Origin: Prescottella defluvii
Lineage (GTDB): Bacteria > Actinomycetota > Actinomycetes > Mycobacteriales > Mycobacteriaceae
Length of the DNA: 64,000 nt
Direction of reading: 5' to 3'
Assembly: GCF_000738775.1 (NCBI RefSeq)
Contig: NZ_JPOC01000021.1
Span: 95,808 to 159,807 of the forward strand
Each line of letters starts with the position of its first letter. Positions within the stretch are counted from its first letter, which is position 1. A program made the position numbers and the translations under genes. Of this stretch, positions 54,357-63,083 are shown in pieces. The notes under the pieces are model-generated. The model had not been told where the DNA came from and did no database searches. It saw nothing but the letters and a program-made list of their open reading frames with translations.

Positions 54357-55802
54357 ATGAGCGAGCACGTCACCGACGCGGCAACCATCGCGACGCTTCC
54401 CCAGATTCTGGAAGCCCAGAAACGTGCTGCGTCCGCACAGGGAACGCCCTCGGCCGACGTGCGGCGGGACCGGATCCAGCGAATGATCGACCTCCTGGTC
54501 CGCCACCACAAGCCCCTCACCGAGGCGATCGACGCCGACTTCGGCGGGCGACTCGTCGCGTTCTCGATCATGAACGACATCCTCGGGTCGATCACGTCCC
54601 TCAAGCACACTCGGGACTCGCTCCAGACCTGGATGGTCGACGAGGAGCGCCCGGCGTACCCGCCGTACGACCAGCTCGGCGCGAAGGCCTACATCCAGTA
54701 CCAGCCCAAGGGGTCGGTCGGCATCATCGGCACGTGGAATGCGCCGCTGTTCACGCTGCTCAGCCCGCTGGCGTGCGCGCTGGGCGCCGGCAACCGCGCG
54801 ATCCTCAAGCCGTCCGAGGTGGTGCCGCGCACCGCGCAGGTCCTCGCGGACGCGGTCGCCGAGATGTTCGATCCCACCGAGGTCGCGGTCGTCACCGGCG
54901 GCCCGGAGGTGGCCGACGCCTTCACGTCGCTGCCGTTCGATCACCTCGTGTTCACCGGCAGCACCGAGGTCGGCAAGCTGGTGATGGCCAACGCCGCCAA
55001 GAACCTCGTGCCCGTCACCCTGGAGCTGGGCGGCAAGTCGCCGACGATCGTCGGCCGCAGCGCCGACCTCGACGACGCCGCGAACAAGATCGCGATCGCC
55101 AAGTCCACCAACTCCGGACAGATCTGCGTCTCCCCCGACGTCGTGTACGTCCCCCGCGAGGAGCTCGACACGTTCGTCGGTGCGCTCGAGAAGTCGTACG
55201 CCGCGCTGCTGCCGTCGGTCACCGACAACGCGGACGTCGTCGCCGTCGTCAGCGATCGCCACCTGGCCCGGGTCGAGGCCCTGGTCGCCGACGCCCGCGA
55301 CCACGGCGCCCTCATCGTCGCGACCCCGGTCGACGAGAGTGCACCCGTCGACGGCGATCGCAAGCGTCCGCTGCGCCTGGTGGTCTCGCCCCCGGCGGAC
55401 TCGAAGATCATGCAGGAGGAGATCTTCGGGCCCGCGATCATCCTGCTGCCGTACGACCAGACCGACGACGTGATCGCCGACATCAACAGCCGGCCGAAGC
55501 CGTTGGCGCTGTACTACTTCGGCACCGACCGGGCGGAGCAGCAGGCGGTCCTCACCCGCACGTACTCGGGCGGCGTGACCGTGAACGACATCATGATGCA
55601 CCCGGGCATGAACGACGCGCCGTTCGGCGGCGTGGGCGCGTCGGGCATGGGCCACTACCACGGGCGCGAGGGGTTCCTCGAATTCAGTCACGCTCGTACG
55701 GTTTTCGAGGCTCCGGAGCACGATCCGCGTGCCGAGTGGGGCACGCTGCCCCCGTACGGTGACACTTTCCTCGCGGCGATGGAAGCACAGGTCACTCCGT
55801 AA
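54357..55802 (+). CDS. Aldehyde dehydrogenase, coniferyl-aldehyde-dehydrogenase-like
   Basis: 481 residues: GSVGIIGTWNAPLFTLLSPLACALGAGNRAILKPSE, catalytic Glu in VTLELGGKSPTIV, nucleophile Cys in NSGQICVSPDVVYVP, EEIFGPAIILLPYD and a C-terminal NDIMMHPGMNDAPFGGVGASGMGHYHGREGFLEFSHAR. The last block is typical of the coniferyl aldehyde/long-chain ALDH group. It oxidises an aldehyde to the acid with NAD(P). It is downstream of the IclR gene and may belong to the same pathway. Confidence 0.85.
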   Translation: MSEHVTDAATIATLPQILEAQKRAASAQGTPSADVRRDRIQRMIDLLVRHHKPLTEAIDADFGGRLVAFSIMNDILGSITSLKHTRDSLQTWMVDEERPAYPPYDQLGAKAYIQYQPKGSVGIIGTWNAPLFTLLSPLACALGAGNRAILKPSEVVPRTAQVLADAVAEMFDPTEVAVVTGGPEVADAFTSLPFDHLVFTGSTEVGKLVMANAAKNLVPVTLELGGKSPTIVGRSADLDDAANKIAIAKSTNSGQICVSPDVVYVPREELDTFVGALEKSYAALLPSVTDNADVVAVVSDRHLARVEALVADARDHGALIVATPVDESAPVDGDRKRPLRLVVSPPADSKIMQEEIFGPAIILLPYDQTDDVIADINSRPKPLALYYFGTDRAEQQAVLTRTYSGGVTVNDIMMHPGMNDAPFGGVGASGMGHYHGREGFLEFSHARTVFEAPEHDPRAEWGTLPPYGDTFLAAMEAQVTP

Positions 55803-55831
55803 CCTGCCGTTTGCCGATGAGCGAGAAGTCC

Positions 55832-55857
55832 TCCTGCCGAACCTCCGCTCGGCAGGA
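55832..55857 (+). promoter_or_regulatory. Hairpin overlapping the SnoaL ribosome site
   Basis: TCCTGCCGA and its complement TCGGCAGGA flank an 8-nt loop. The right arm ends in AGGA, part of the ribosome site for ATG 55870. It may also be the terminator of the aldehyde dehydrogenase gene. Confidence 0.4.
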
Positions 55858-55869
55858 AGAATGCCGGGC

Positions 55870-56322
55870 ATGAGCCGAGAACTTGCAGACCGACTTGCCC
55901 TGTCCGATCTCGTTGCGCAGTACGCGATCGCCGTCGACCGCCGGGACGAACTCGCACTGACGGCGCTCTTCGCCGTCGACGCCCAACTGGTCCAACCGGC
56001 CGGCCTGGTCCGGCGCGGCAAGAGTGCCGTCCTGTCGGGGGCCGGTGCCGTGGCGGAGGGCGTCCTCGGTGCGGTCTCCCACCTCCACTCGACGCGGCAC
56101 GTGGTGAACCAGCAGATCGTCGTCGTCGCCGGCGATCGGGCCCGCGGCGAGGTGTACGGCGAGGCGCACCACGTGTACGCGGCCGAGGACGGACACCGCG
56201 ACTACGTGGTGGCGATCCGCTACCAGGACGAGTACGCCCGGACCGACGACATGTGGCGCATCGCCCGGCGCGAGTTGATCGTCGATCTCACCTACGACCG
56301 TGAAGTGAAGCTCCTCAGCTGA
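55870..56322 (+). CDS. SnoaL-like NTF2-fold protein
   Basis: 150 residues: LADRLALSDLVAQYAIAVDRRDELALTALFAVDAQLVQPAGL, SHLHSTRHVVNQQIVVVAGDRARGEVYGEAHHVY, RYQDEYARTDDMWRIARRELIVDLTYD. Typical SnoaL_4-like pattern. AGGAAGA fits ATG 55870 better than 55861. Function unknown. Confidence 0.72.
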   Translation: MSRELADRLALSDLVAQYAIAVDRRDELALTALFAVDAQLVQPAGLVRRGKSAVLSGAGAVAEGVLGAVSHLHSTRHVVNQQIVVVAGDRARGEVYGEAHHVYAAEDGHRDYVVAIRYQDEYARTDDMWRIARRELIVDLTYDREVKLLS

Positions 56323-56355
56323 GGCGAGAGCGCTCGAACGCCGGCCGACAGGTCG

Positions 56356-56398
56356 GCGCCCCGACCGGGTTCCGGGTCCGCCCGGTCGGGCGCATTTT
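56356..56398 (+). terminator. Intrinsic terminator with T-run
   Basis: GCGCCCCGACCGGG pairs with CCCGGTCGGGCGC (one bulge), followed by ATTTTG. This is one of the few hairpins here with a T-run. Confidence 0.8.
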
Positions 56399-56449
56399 GC
56401 TGAGCGGAACAACGCTTCCGAATGTCTCCGGACGCACCTAAGGTTCGAC

Positions 56450-56463
56450 CAAGCGATTGCTTG
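56450..56463. promoter_or_regulatory. AAGC/GCTT operator copy
   Basis: CAAGC-GATT-GCTTG, symmetric 5-bp arms, continuing as TTTC. It matches the element at 57158-57177. Confidence 0.55.
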
Positions 56464-56578
56464 TTTCGTGGCGGAGGGGGGCCCTGGAGCACTTGGAGCG
56501 GCCGACCTCGACGAGATCGGCCGCGCCCCTCCATTGCGGCGTGAACGGGCGAGCCCCTGGATATGCTGCGAACCGATC

Positions 56579-56590
56579 AACTGCTTGTTT
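56579..56590 (+). promoter_or_regulatory. AAGC/GCTT operator half copy
   Basis: AACTGCTTGTTT: the right half-site of the same element is preserved 33 bp before the SnoaL GTG; the left arm is degenerate. Confidence 0.4.
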
Positions 56591-56622
56591 AACCCACTTC
56601 GCCCGACCCCGGAGGTTGAACC

Positions 56623-57138
56623 GTGAGCACGACCGACGACATCGAATCCACCCCGACCGTGACGCTCGACGCCGCCGAGCAACTGCTCGCCGTCGAAGAG
56701 ATCAAGCGCCTGTTCGCCACCCGACTGCGCGTGATGGACACCAAGCAGTGGGACCTCTACGGAACCGTGCACACCGACGACGTCGTCAGCGAGTCGTGGG
56801 GCGCGGGTTCGCGCGTGGTCGGCCCCGAGGCCCTCACGGCTGCGATCCGGAACACCTTGGACGGCAACGTCTTCGTGACGACCGTGCACCACGGGCACAC
56901 CCCGGAGATCACCCTCACCTCCGACACCACGGCCACCGGCATCTGGGCCATGGAGGACGAGCTGTGGTGGACCAACGGCGACGTCGAGGAGCACCTCCAC
57001 GGCTACGGCCACTACCGCGAGGAATACCGCAAGGTCGAGGGCAAGTGGCTGATCAGCTACCGCACCCTGACACGCCTGCGCGAGACCCACACCCCCAACT
57101 TCTACGACTACCGCCAGGCATCGAAGCCCGCACGCTAG
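56623..57138 (+). CDS. SnoaL-like NTF2-fold protein, paralogue A
   Basis: 171 residues from GTG 56623 after GGAGG. TLDAAEQLLAVEEIKRLFATRLRVMDTKQWDLYGTVHTDDVVSESW, VHHGHTPEITLTSDTTATGIWAMEDELWWTNGDVEEHLHGYGHYREEYRKVEGKWLISY. It is a close paralogue of the next gene and of the second half of the 9053-9946 protein. A steroid or enone cyclase/isomerase/hydratase role is possible. Confidence 0.75.
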   Translation: MSTTDDIESTPTVTLDAAEQLLAVEEIKRLFATRLRVMDTKQWDLYGTVHTDDVVSESWGAGSRVVGPEALTAAIRNTLDGNVFVTTVHHGHTPEITLTSDTTATGIWAMEDELWWTNGDVEEHLHGYGHYREEYRKVEGKWLISYRTLTRLRETHTPNFYDYRQASKPAR

Positions 57139-57157
57139 CTATGCTGTGCCTCACATC

Positions 57158-57177
57158 ACCAAAGCAATTGCTTGGTT
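57158..57177. promoter_or_regulatory. AAGC/GCTT operator, best copy
   Basis: The core AAGCAATTGCTT (57162-57173) is a perfect 12-bp palindrome and the flanks extend it as CCA...TGG. It lies 36 bp before the ATG of the second SnoaL gene. Confidence 0.6.
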
Positions 57178-57212
57178 GATTGTTCGAATCGTTTCGAGAG
57201 AGAGGTCCAGCC

Positions 57213-57737
57213 ATGGGTGAGTCCACCGGGGCACTGACGATGACCGCCGCCGAGCAGCTGCTCGCCATCGAGGAGATCAAGAAGGTGTTCGCGACGCGCC
57301 TGCGTGTCATGGACACCAAGCAGTGGGATCTGTACGGCCCGCTGCACACCGAGGATGTCGTCACCGAGACGTGGGCGGGCCTGCCGGGCGACAAGCAGCC
57401 GAAGGCGAACGGACAGTCCAACCGCGCGTCGGGACGCGAGCACCTCACCAAGGCCATCAGCGGCATGCTCGGCAACTCCACCTACGTCACCACCGCACAC
57501 CACGGTCACCAGCCCGAGATCACCCTCACCTCCGACACCACGGCCACCGGCATCTGGGCCATGGAGGACGAGCTGTGGTGGACCAACGGCGACGCCGAGG
57601 AGCACCTCCACGGCTACGGTCACTACCACGAGGAATACCGCAAGGTCGAGGGCAAGTGGCTGATCAGCTACCGCAAGCTCACGCGCCTGCGCGAGGTGCA
57701 CACGCCCGACTTCTTCGACTACATGAGCGCCCTGTGA
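57213..57737 (+). CDS. SnoaL-like NTF2-fold protein, paralogue B
   Basis: 174 residues. MTAAEQLLAIEEIKKVFATRLRVMDTKQWDLYGPLHTEDVVTETW and the shared HHGHQPEITLTSDTTATGIWAMEDELWWTNGDAEEHLHGYGHYHEEYRKVEGKWLISYRKLTRLRE. A 14-residue Gly/Lys/Asn-rich insert (GDKQPKANGQSNRA) distinguishes it from paralogue A. Its TGA overlaps the GTG of the OYE gene (GTGA), so the two are translationally coupled and probably act together. Confidence 0.78.
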   Translation: MGESTGALTMTAAEQLLAIEEIKKVFATRLRVMDTKQWDLYGPLHTEDVVTETWAGLPGDKQPKANGQSNRASGREHLTKAISGMLGNSTYVTTAHHGHQPEITLTSDTTATGIWAMEDELWWTNGDAEEHLHGYGHYHEEYRKVEGKWLISYRKLTRLREVHTPDFFDYMSAL

Positions 57738-58882
57738 CCACGGCAGCGGTCGACACGTCCGCGCTCTTCGAGCCGCTGACGGTCCGGTCCCTCGAGCTGC
57801 GCAACCGGATCGCGATGTCCCCCATGACCCGGCACGGCTCGCCCGGTGGCGTGCCGACCGAGGAGGTCGTGGCCTACTACCGTCGGCGCGCCGAGGGTGG
57901 CACCGGCCTGATCGTCACCGAGGGAACTGCGATCGAGCATCCTTCGGCGGTCGACGCCGACACCGTCCCGGTGATGTACGGCGAAGCGGCACTGGAAGGT
58001 TGGCGCAAGGTCGTCGACGCGGTCCACGCCGCCGGCGGCAAGATCGTCCCGCAGCTGTGGCACGTCGGACCGCTCTTCGGCGCGATGGGCCCGGTCGGCG
58101 ACGTGCATCCCATGCGCCCGTCGGGACACTGGGGATCGGTCGGCAACACGATGTACTCCGACGAGTACGTCGAGCAGATGCGACCGGTGACCGCGGCGAT
58201 GACCGAGCAGGACATCGCCGACGTGATCGCCGCGTACGCGGCAGCGGCCCGCAATGCGATCGACGTCGGATTCGACGGCATCGCGCTGCACGGTGGCCAC
58301 GGCTACCTGCTCGATGCGTTCCTGTGGGAGCCGAGCAACCAGCGGGACGACGAGTGGGGCGGAGACCTGCAGCGCCGCACACGGTTCCCCGCCGAAGTGG
58401 TCAGGGCGATCCGCCGGGAGATCGGCGACGACTACCCGATCATCTTCCGGTTCTCGCAGCACAAGCAGCAGGACTTCGCGTCGAGGATCGCCCAGACGCC
58501 CGAGGAGTTGGGCGTGGTCCTGAACGCGCTCGTCGACGCCGGCGTCGACATCCTCGACGCGAGCATCCGCCGGTTCTACGCTCCGGCGTTCGAGGGCAGC
58601 GACCTGTCCCTCGCCGGGTGGGCCAAGAAGCTGACCGGTGCGACCGTGATGGCCGTCGGCAGTGTTGGACTCGACAGCGCGCTCAACGAGCGGGTCATCG
58701 TCGGACTGCCGACCATGACGGACAACATCCCGGACCTGATGCGCCGCAAGCACGAGGGCGAGTTCGACCTCGTCGCGATCGGCCGCCTGCACATGGCGGA
58801 TCCGGCGATCTCGCAACGACTGCGCGACGGCGATCCCATGCCGGAGTTCGACCGGGGCCTGCACGAGGGCCGTCTGTACTGA
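57734..58882 (+). CDS. Old Yellow Enzyme-type oxidoreductase, second copy
   Basis: 382 residues: LFEPLTVRSLELRNRIAMSPMTRHGSPGGVPTEEVVAYYRRRAEGGTGLIVTEGT, KIVPQLWHVGPLFGAMG, HGGHGYLLDAFLWEPSNQRDDEWGGDLQRRTRFPAEVVRAIRREIGDDYP and FDLVAIGRLHMADPAISQRL. It aligns end to end with the 29131-30270 OYE and clearly arose by duplication. GTG 57734 overlaps the previous stop. Probably reduces an enone. Confidence 0.88.
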   Translation: MTTAAVDTSALFEPLTVRSLELRNRIAMSPMTRHGSPGGVPTEEVVAYYRRRAEGGTGLIVTEGTAIEHPSAVDADTVPVMYGEAALEGWRKVVDAVHAAGGKIVPQLWHVGPLFGAMGPVGDVHPMRPSGHWGSVGNTMYSDEYVEQMRPVTAAMTEQDIADVIAAYAAAARNAIDVGFDGIALHGGHGYLLDAFLWEPSNQRDDEWGGDLQRRTRFPAEVVRAIRREIGDDYPIIFRFSQHKQQDFASRIAQTPEELGVVLNALVDAGVDILDASIRRFYAPAFEGSDLSLAGWAKKLTGATVMAVGSVGLDSALNERVIVGLPTMTDNIPDLMRRKHEGEFDLVAIGRLHMADPAISQRLRDGDPMPEFDRGLHEGRLY

Positions 58883-58893
58883 CGCATTCCCCT

Positions 58894-58948
58894 GAACGGG
58901 AGTTCACGGCACGCTTTTCGTCCGCATGCGTGCCGTGAACTCCCGTTC
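58894..58948 (+). terminator. 21-bp hairpin terminator
   Basis: A perfect 21-bp stem (arms 58894-58914 and 58928-58948) with a 13-nt loop containing TTTT, between the convergent OYE and ADH genes. It shares the ends of its arms with the hairpin at 18836-18888. Confidence 0.85.
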
Positions 58949-58965
58949 GGCGCTTCGGGTGGGTG

Positions 58966-60006
58966 TCAGCCCCGGCCCGGCACCAGGATCGCCCGGCCCT
59001 TGACCTTCCCGGCTTCGAGCGCGTCGAAGGCCGCCACCCCGTCCTCGAGCGGGAAGGTCTCCGTCTCGATGGTGATGAGTCCGCGCCGAGCCAGGGCGAT
59101 CACGGCGCGCTGATCGGCGCGGGTGCCCGCGTAGCTGGTTCGCAACGTCGCACCCCAGGGCAACGCGAAGCCCGTCCACTCGATCCGGCCGCCGCCCAAC
59201 CCGAGGACGCGCACCGCACCGTCCCGCCCGACGACCTGCGCGGCGATGTCGACGGTGTCCTGCACCCCGACGCAGTCGAACACGGCGTCGACGCCGATCC
59301 CGTCGGTGAGTTCGAGGATCTTCGCGGCGCAGGTGCTGTCGCTGAAGAAGGCGTGATCCGCACCCAGCGTGGTGGCCAGTTCGAGTTTGCTCTCCTCGGA
59401 GTCCACCGCGATGATGCGGGCCGACGTGGTCGCGGCGAGGATCTGGACGGCCGCGTGCCCCAGCCCACCGATACCGAGCACGACCGCGGTCGAGCCCGGT
59501 CCGAGCCGGTCGCGTGCCCCGTCGATCGCGTGGTAGGTGGTGAGCCCGGCGTCGGCGAGCGGCCCGGCGGTGACCGGATCGAGATCGCCGAGCGGTTCGA
59601 CGAACCGGGCGTCGACCTTCATGTACTCGGCCATGCCACCGTTCGCAGCCAAACCCGGGCACAGCGGCATGCCCTGCCGGCCGCCCGGTGAACGCTCACA
59701 GGAGTTTTCGCGGCCTTGCACACACGCACGGCACGTGCCGCAGCTCCACACCAGGAACACCAGCACCGCATCGCCCACCGCGAACGACCCGACGCCGTCA
59801 CCCAGTGCGGCGATGCGACCGGCGGTCTCGTGGCCCAGGGTCATCGGTGGCGGCATCATCGACCCCGGCGCGTGCCGGACGTGGACGTCGGAGTGGCACA
59901 GGCCCGCGCCGGCCACCTCGATGAGGACCTCACCGGGGCCGATCTCGGGAATGTCGGTGTCGACGACGGCGATTCGGCCGTGCTCAACCAGCTGCAACGC
60001 TCTCAT
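58966..60006 (-). CDS. Zinc-dependent alcohol dehydrogenase
   Basis: 346 residues: catalytic zinc region AGLCHSDVHVRHAPG and LGHETAGRI, structural Cys set CGTCRACVQGRENSC, Rossmann VLGIGGLGHAAVQILAAT. This is the class of bacterial ADHs acting on primary, secondary and benzylic alcohols. It overlaps the preceding hydrolase by 23 bp. In the operon FMO-TetR-hydrolase-ADH it may supply a ketone or aldehyde, or process the ester-derived alcohol. Confidence 0.85.
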   Translation of the reverse strand: MRALQLVEHGRIAVVDTDIPEIGPGEVLIEVAGAGLCHSDVHVRHAPGSMMPPPMTLGHETAGRIAALGDGVGSFAVGDAVLVFLVWSCGTCRACVQGRENSCERSPGGRQGMPLCPGLAANGGMAEYMKVDARFVEPLGDLDPVTAGPLADAGLTTYHAIDGARDRLGPGSTAVVLGIGGLGHAAVQILAATTSARIIAVDSEESKLELATTLGADHAFFSDSTCAAKILELTDGIGVDAVFDCVGVQDTVDIAAQVVGRDGAVRVLGLGGGRIEWTGFALPWGATLRTSYAGTRADQRAVIALARRGLITIETETFPLEDGVAAFDALEAGKVKGRAILVPGRG

Positions 60007-60958
60007 CACGCACCTCCTCCACAACGACGGCGGCGGGCGCGACGGCGAGATGCCGACGCAGGAAGAGGACCTGGTGTTCGAGGGCACGGTCGTGCCACCG
60101 CTTGCCCGGATAGACGTCGAAGTGGTCGCACGGGTAGCGCCGCACGTCCGCCCGGCCCTGCTCGGCGGCCTTCGCCGCGGCGTGCGGCGGTGCGCTGCGG
60201 TCGAGGTCGCCGATCTGCACCAGCAGCGGGGCGGTGATCTTGTCCGCGTCCTTGCTCGGTCGGTACGAACCGATTTCGAGGAACGATCGAGCGCTGACCT
60301 CGTTGCGCCAGGTCGGACCGGCGATGGACAGGTAGTCCTCGTAGATGCCCGGCAGTGCGAGCGCCGCCACCTCGCCGGGCCGTCCCGCCAGGGGAATCGT
60401 CACGCCGGCGCCCCCGCGGGCCGCGGCGGCCTTGTCCCGGATCGCGGCCCACGAGCTCTTCGCCAGGTGTCCGGGGGTGTAGTGACGCATCGACGCCGTG
60501 GACGCTGCTCGCGCGTCGACCGCCGGGGTGAGTGCGATGAGCGCGGCCAGGCGCGGATCGGTCGCACCCAGACTGAGGACGTGTCCGCCGGACAGCGAGA
60601 CGCCCCAGGCGACGATCCGGGTGGGGTCGACGCCGTCGAGCCCTCGGGCCGTCGCGATCGCGGCAGCGTAGTCCTCGAGCTGGCCACTGATCGAGATCGT
60701 CTGGCGCACATCGCCGCCGCTGGAACCGAATCCGCGGTAGTCGAAGACCAGAGCGTCGAGTCCCGCGCGGGCGAAGCCCTCCGCGAACCCCTCGAGACCC
60801 GAGTCCTTGGTACCGCCGAATCCGTGCGCCATGACGACGCACGGTCGGCCGGCCTCGGTCCGGAAGTCGTCACCGTCGCCCCGGTAGTGCCAGGCCGAAC
60901 AGAGACTGCCCTGCACCGAGAAGGTCACATCGGTGCGTGTCACATCGGTTGGTGTCAC
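59984..60958 (-). CDS. Alpha/beta hydrolase
   Basis: 324 residues from GTG 60958, which overlaps the TetR stop (GTGA). VVMAHGFGGTKDSGLEGFAEGFARAGLDALVFDYRGFGSSGG, nucleophile AWGVSLSGGHVLSLG, acid QIGDLDRSAPP and His in PCDHFDVYPG. This is the xylan-esterase/DUF-type peptidase-like hydrolase group. Coupled to a TetR gene and a class B flavin monooxygenase, it could cleave an ester made by the monooxygenase. Confidence 0.8.
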   Translation of the reverse strand: MTPTDVTRTDVTFSVQGSLCSAWHYRGDGDDFRTEAGRPCVVMAHGFGGTKDSGLEGFAEGFARAGLDALVFDYRGFGSSGGDVRQTISISGQLEDYAAAIATARGLDGVDPTRIVAWGVSLSGGHVLSLGATDPRLAALIALTPAVDARAASTASMRHYTPGHLAKSSWAAIRDKAAAARGGAGVTIPLAGRPGEVAALALPGIYEDYLSIAGPTWRNEVSARSFLEIGSYRPSKDADKITAPLLVQIGDLDRSAPPHAAAKAAEQGRADVRRYPCDHFDVYPGKRWHDRALEHQVLFLRRHLAVAPAAVVVEEVRDESVAAG

Positions 60959-61593
60959 AGTTTGCTCCCATAGATGGTGTTGAGCCACACCGAGACCAGA
61001 GCCTCGTGGGCGGTGTCCGGGTCCAGAGATCCGGCTCCGCCCCGGGAGAGGCTCTCGACGGCACGGTCGTTCATGTCGAGAAGGACGGTGGCGAGCGCCC
61101 GGCTGTCGGTGCCCTCGGCCGCGCGTCCTGCTCTGCGTTCGGCATCGATCATCGATGCCACCGGTTCGATGAAACTCAGTCGGTCGACGTTCCAGAACTC
61201 GCGCACTGCGGGATCCGAGTCGCGAGCATCCCGCAGTGCCCGATACAGATTGGGGTGGCGCGCCCAGGCCCCGATCACCTCGGTGATGAGGCCGTCCACC
61301 ATCTCCCGCGGGCTGCCCTCGCGAGCGAGATACGTCCTCGTTCCGTCGCTGATCTCGCCGTAGGAGTTGCGCGACAGCGCCGCCACGGCCTGGGCCTTGT
61401 TCTCGAAGTAGAAGTAGAACGCCGATCGTGTCACCCCCGCCGCGCGGGAGATGTCGACGATCCCGATCTCGTCCAGGCGGTGTTCGTCGAGCAGCGCCTC
61501 GAGCGCACCGAGAATCGCGGCACGCCGCTCCTCGCCCTTGTTCGCCTTCCGCTCTGGTGCTGCGGAGGTGGGGTCTGCGCTTCGGCTGCTCAT
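60955..61593 (-). CDS. TetR-family regulator, EthR-like
   Basis: 212 residues. HTH: RRAAILGALEALLDEHRLDEIGIVDISRAAGVTRSAFYFYFENKAQAVAAL. The C-terminal part (SFIEPVASMIDAERRAGRAAEGTDSRALATVLLDMNDRAVESLSRGG ... SVWLNTIYGSKL) resembles EthR of M. tuberculosis, including its terminal WV-x-SIYG. EthR represses the monooxygenase gene ethA. Here it is the second gene of the operon behind a flavin monooxygenase, so feedback control is likely. Confidence 0.82.
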   Translation of the reverse strand: MSSRSADPTSAAPERKANKGEERRAAILGALEALLDEHRLDEIGIVDISRAAGVTRSAFYFYFENKAQAVAALSRNSYGEISDGTRTYLAREGSPREMVDGLITEVIGAWARHPNLYRALRDARDSDPAVREFWNVDRLSFIEPVASMIDAERRAGRAAEGTDSRALATVLLDMNDRAVESLSRGGAGSLDPDTAHEALVSVWLNTIYGSKL

Positions 61594-61631
61594 GTGTCGC
61601 TTTCGGATCGGCTACGGCGTACGGGTGGCCA

Positions 61632-62981
61632 TCATGCCGGGACCGGATTCCACCGCACCGGCCCGTCCCTGCGTACGCGCTGCAGGCCGGCGGGCAACTC
61701 CTTGGTCCGCATCTCGTGCTCGTAGATGTAGTAGTCGACCTGCTGCGTGTGGCGGGGACGGTTGTTGAAGTGCCCCACGAACTTCTCCTCGTCGGCCTTG
61801 ATCACACGCTCCATCTCGGGAACCGCCGGCGGCCGATACGTTCCGGCGAGGTAGGCCGCGAGCGTCCGTGCCTGACACTCCACGAATGGGAATAGAGTCG
61901 GCGCCGACTGCGCGAACCCGATGAATGCCAGATCGTCCACGCCCGGCTTGAACATTCGCTTGTAGAGCGGGAACTGGTTGCCGGGTGCGCTCAGGAAGCC
62001 CTCGTCGAAGAACGGGAACGTGATGTTGTATCCCGTCGCGTAGATGATGACGTCGTACTCCCGACTGGTGCCGTCGACGAAATGGACATCGGATCCGTCG
62101 AGACGTTCGATGTTGGGCTTGACATCGATGTCGCCGGATCCCAACCGCACCAACAGTTCCTGGGACTGGGTGGGATGAGCCTCGCCGAAGTGATGGTCGG
62201 GGGTGGGAAGTCCGAAGTTCTCCGGGCGACCCGACAGGAAGATCGGTCCGCGGCGCCCCAGGCGCCGCTGCCACGACAGCGGAATCTGCGGGTACGTCTG
62301 GATCAGCGTGTCGGCGGGTACGCCGAACGCGTACTTCGGCACGATCCACGCCCCGGACCGGGTGGACAGCGTGACCTTGTTCCGCTGGGAGCGCTGGGAC
62401 AGCTCGACCGCGATGTCGGCGGCACTGTTGCCGATGCCGACGATCAGGATGCGCTTGTCCCGCAGGTGCAGCGGGGTTTCCGGGTCGATGTAGGCATGCG
62501 AGTGGATGGACTCACCGGTGAACTCACCCGGAAAGTCCGGCAGGCGCGGATCCCAGTGGTGACCATTGGCGACCACGAGGAAGTCGAACAGTCGACGCTC
62601 CCCGTCCTGCGTGCGGATCTCCCATCCCCCGCCGGGCAACCGCTCCGCGTGCTCGACGCCGTTCTCGAATCGGATCCTGTCGAGCAACGCGAACGCCGAC
62701 GCGTAATCGTCGAGGTACCGCTTGATGTCGGTGTGGTGCGGAAAGTCGGGAAGGTCCTCCGGCATCGGAAAGTCCTTGAACGACAAACGCTTCTTGGACG
62801 TGTCGATATGCAGGGACCGGTAGGCGCTCGAATGACCGTTCGGGTTCCCGAACGCCCAGTTGCCGCCGATCCGATCCGAACTCTCGAAGCACTCGTAAGG
62901 GATGTCGTAGTCGGTGAGCATCTTGCCGGCCGTCAGACCGCTGATGCCGGCGCCGATGATGCATGTCGTGGGATTGGCCAT
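61632..62981 (-). CDS. Class B flavin-containing monooxygenase
   Basis: 449 residues from ATG 62981 (CGGAGC upstream). FAD motif CIIGAGISGLTAGKML, FMO fingerprint F154-T-G-E-S-I-H-S-H-A-Y164 (FxGxxxHxxxY), NADPH motif LIVGIGNSAADIAVELSQ and ATGYNITFPFFDEGF. The final Tyr marks it as FMO rather than typical BVMO (Trp), yet related bacterial FMOs catalyse Baeyer-Villiger or heteroatom oxidation. It is the first gene of the operon, with tandem palindromes 100 bp upstream. Confidence 0.87.
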   Translation of the reverse strand: MANPTTCIIGAGISGLTAGKMLTDYDIPYECFESSDRIGGNWAFGNPNGHSSAYRSLHIDTSKKRLSFKDFPMPEDLPDFPHHTDIKRYLDDYASAFALLDRIRFENGVEHAERLPGGGWEIRTQDGERRLFDFLVVANGHHWDPRLPDFPGEFTGESIHSHAYIDPETPLHLRDKRILIVGIGNSAADIAVELSQRSQRNKVTLSTRSGAWIVPKYAFGVPADTLIQTYPQIPLSWQRRLGRRGPIFLSGRPENFGLPTPDHHFGEAHPTQSQELLVRLGSGDIDVKPNIERLDGSDVHFVDGTSREYDVIIYATGYNITFPFFDEGFLSAPGNQFPLYKRMFKPGVDDLAFIGFAQSAPTLFPFVECQARTLAAYLAGTYRPPAVPEMERVIKADEEKFVGHFNNRPRHTQQVDYYIYEHEMRTKELPAGLQRVRRDGPVRWNPVPA

Positions 62982-63083
62982 CGTGCTCCGTTCGATGTCG
63001 ATCTGCCGTGCGGGGGCACGAAGAGCGCTGACTGCCTGCGCCACCCAGCAGATCGTGAGGTGGCTCACACGCTAAGCGTGGAA

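Larger units (their letters stand above)
56323..56622. other. 300-bp gap with a terminator and two AAGC/GCTT operators
   Basis: It holds the terminator at 56356-56398, operator-like elements at 56450-56463 and 56579-56590, and the ribosome site GGAGG before GTG 56623. No gene is apparent. Confidence 0.6.
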
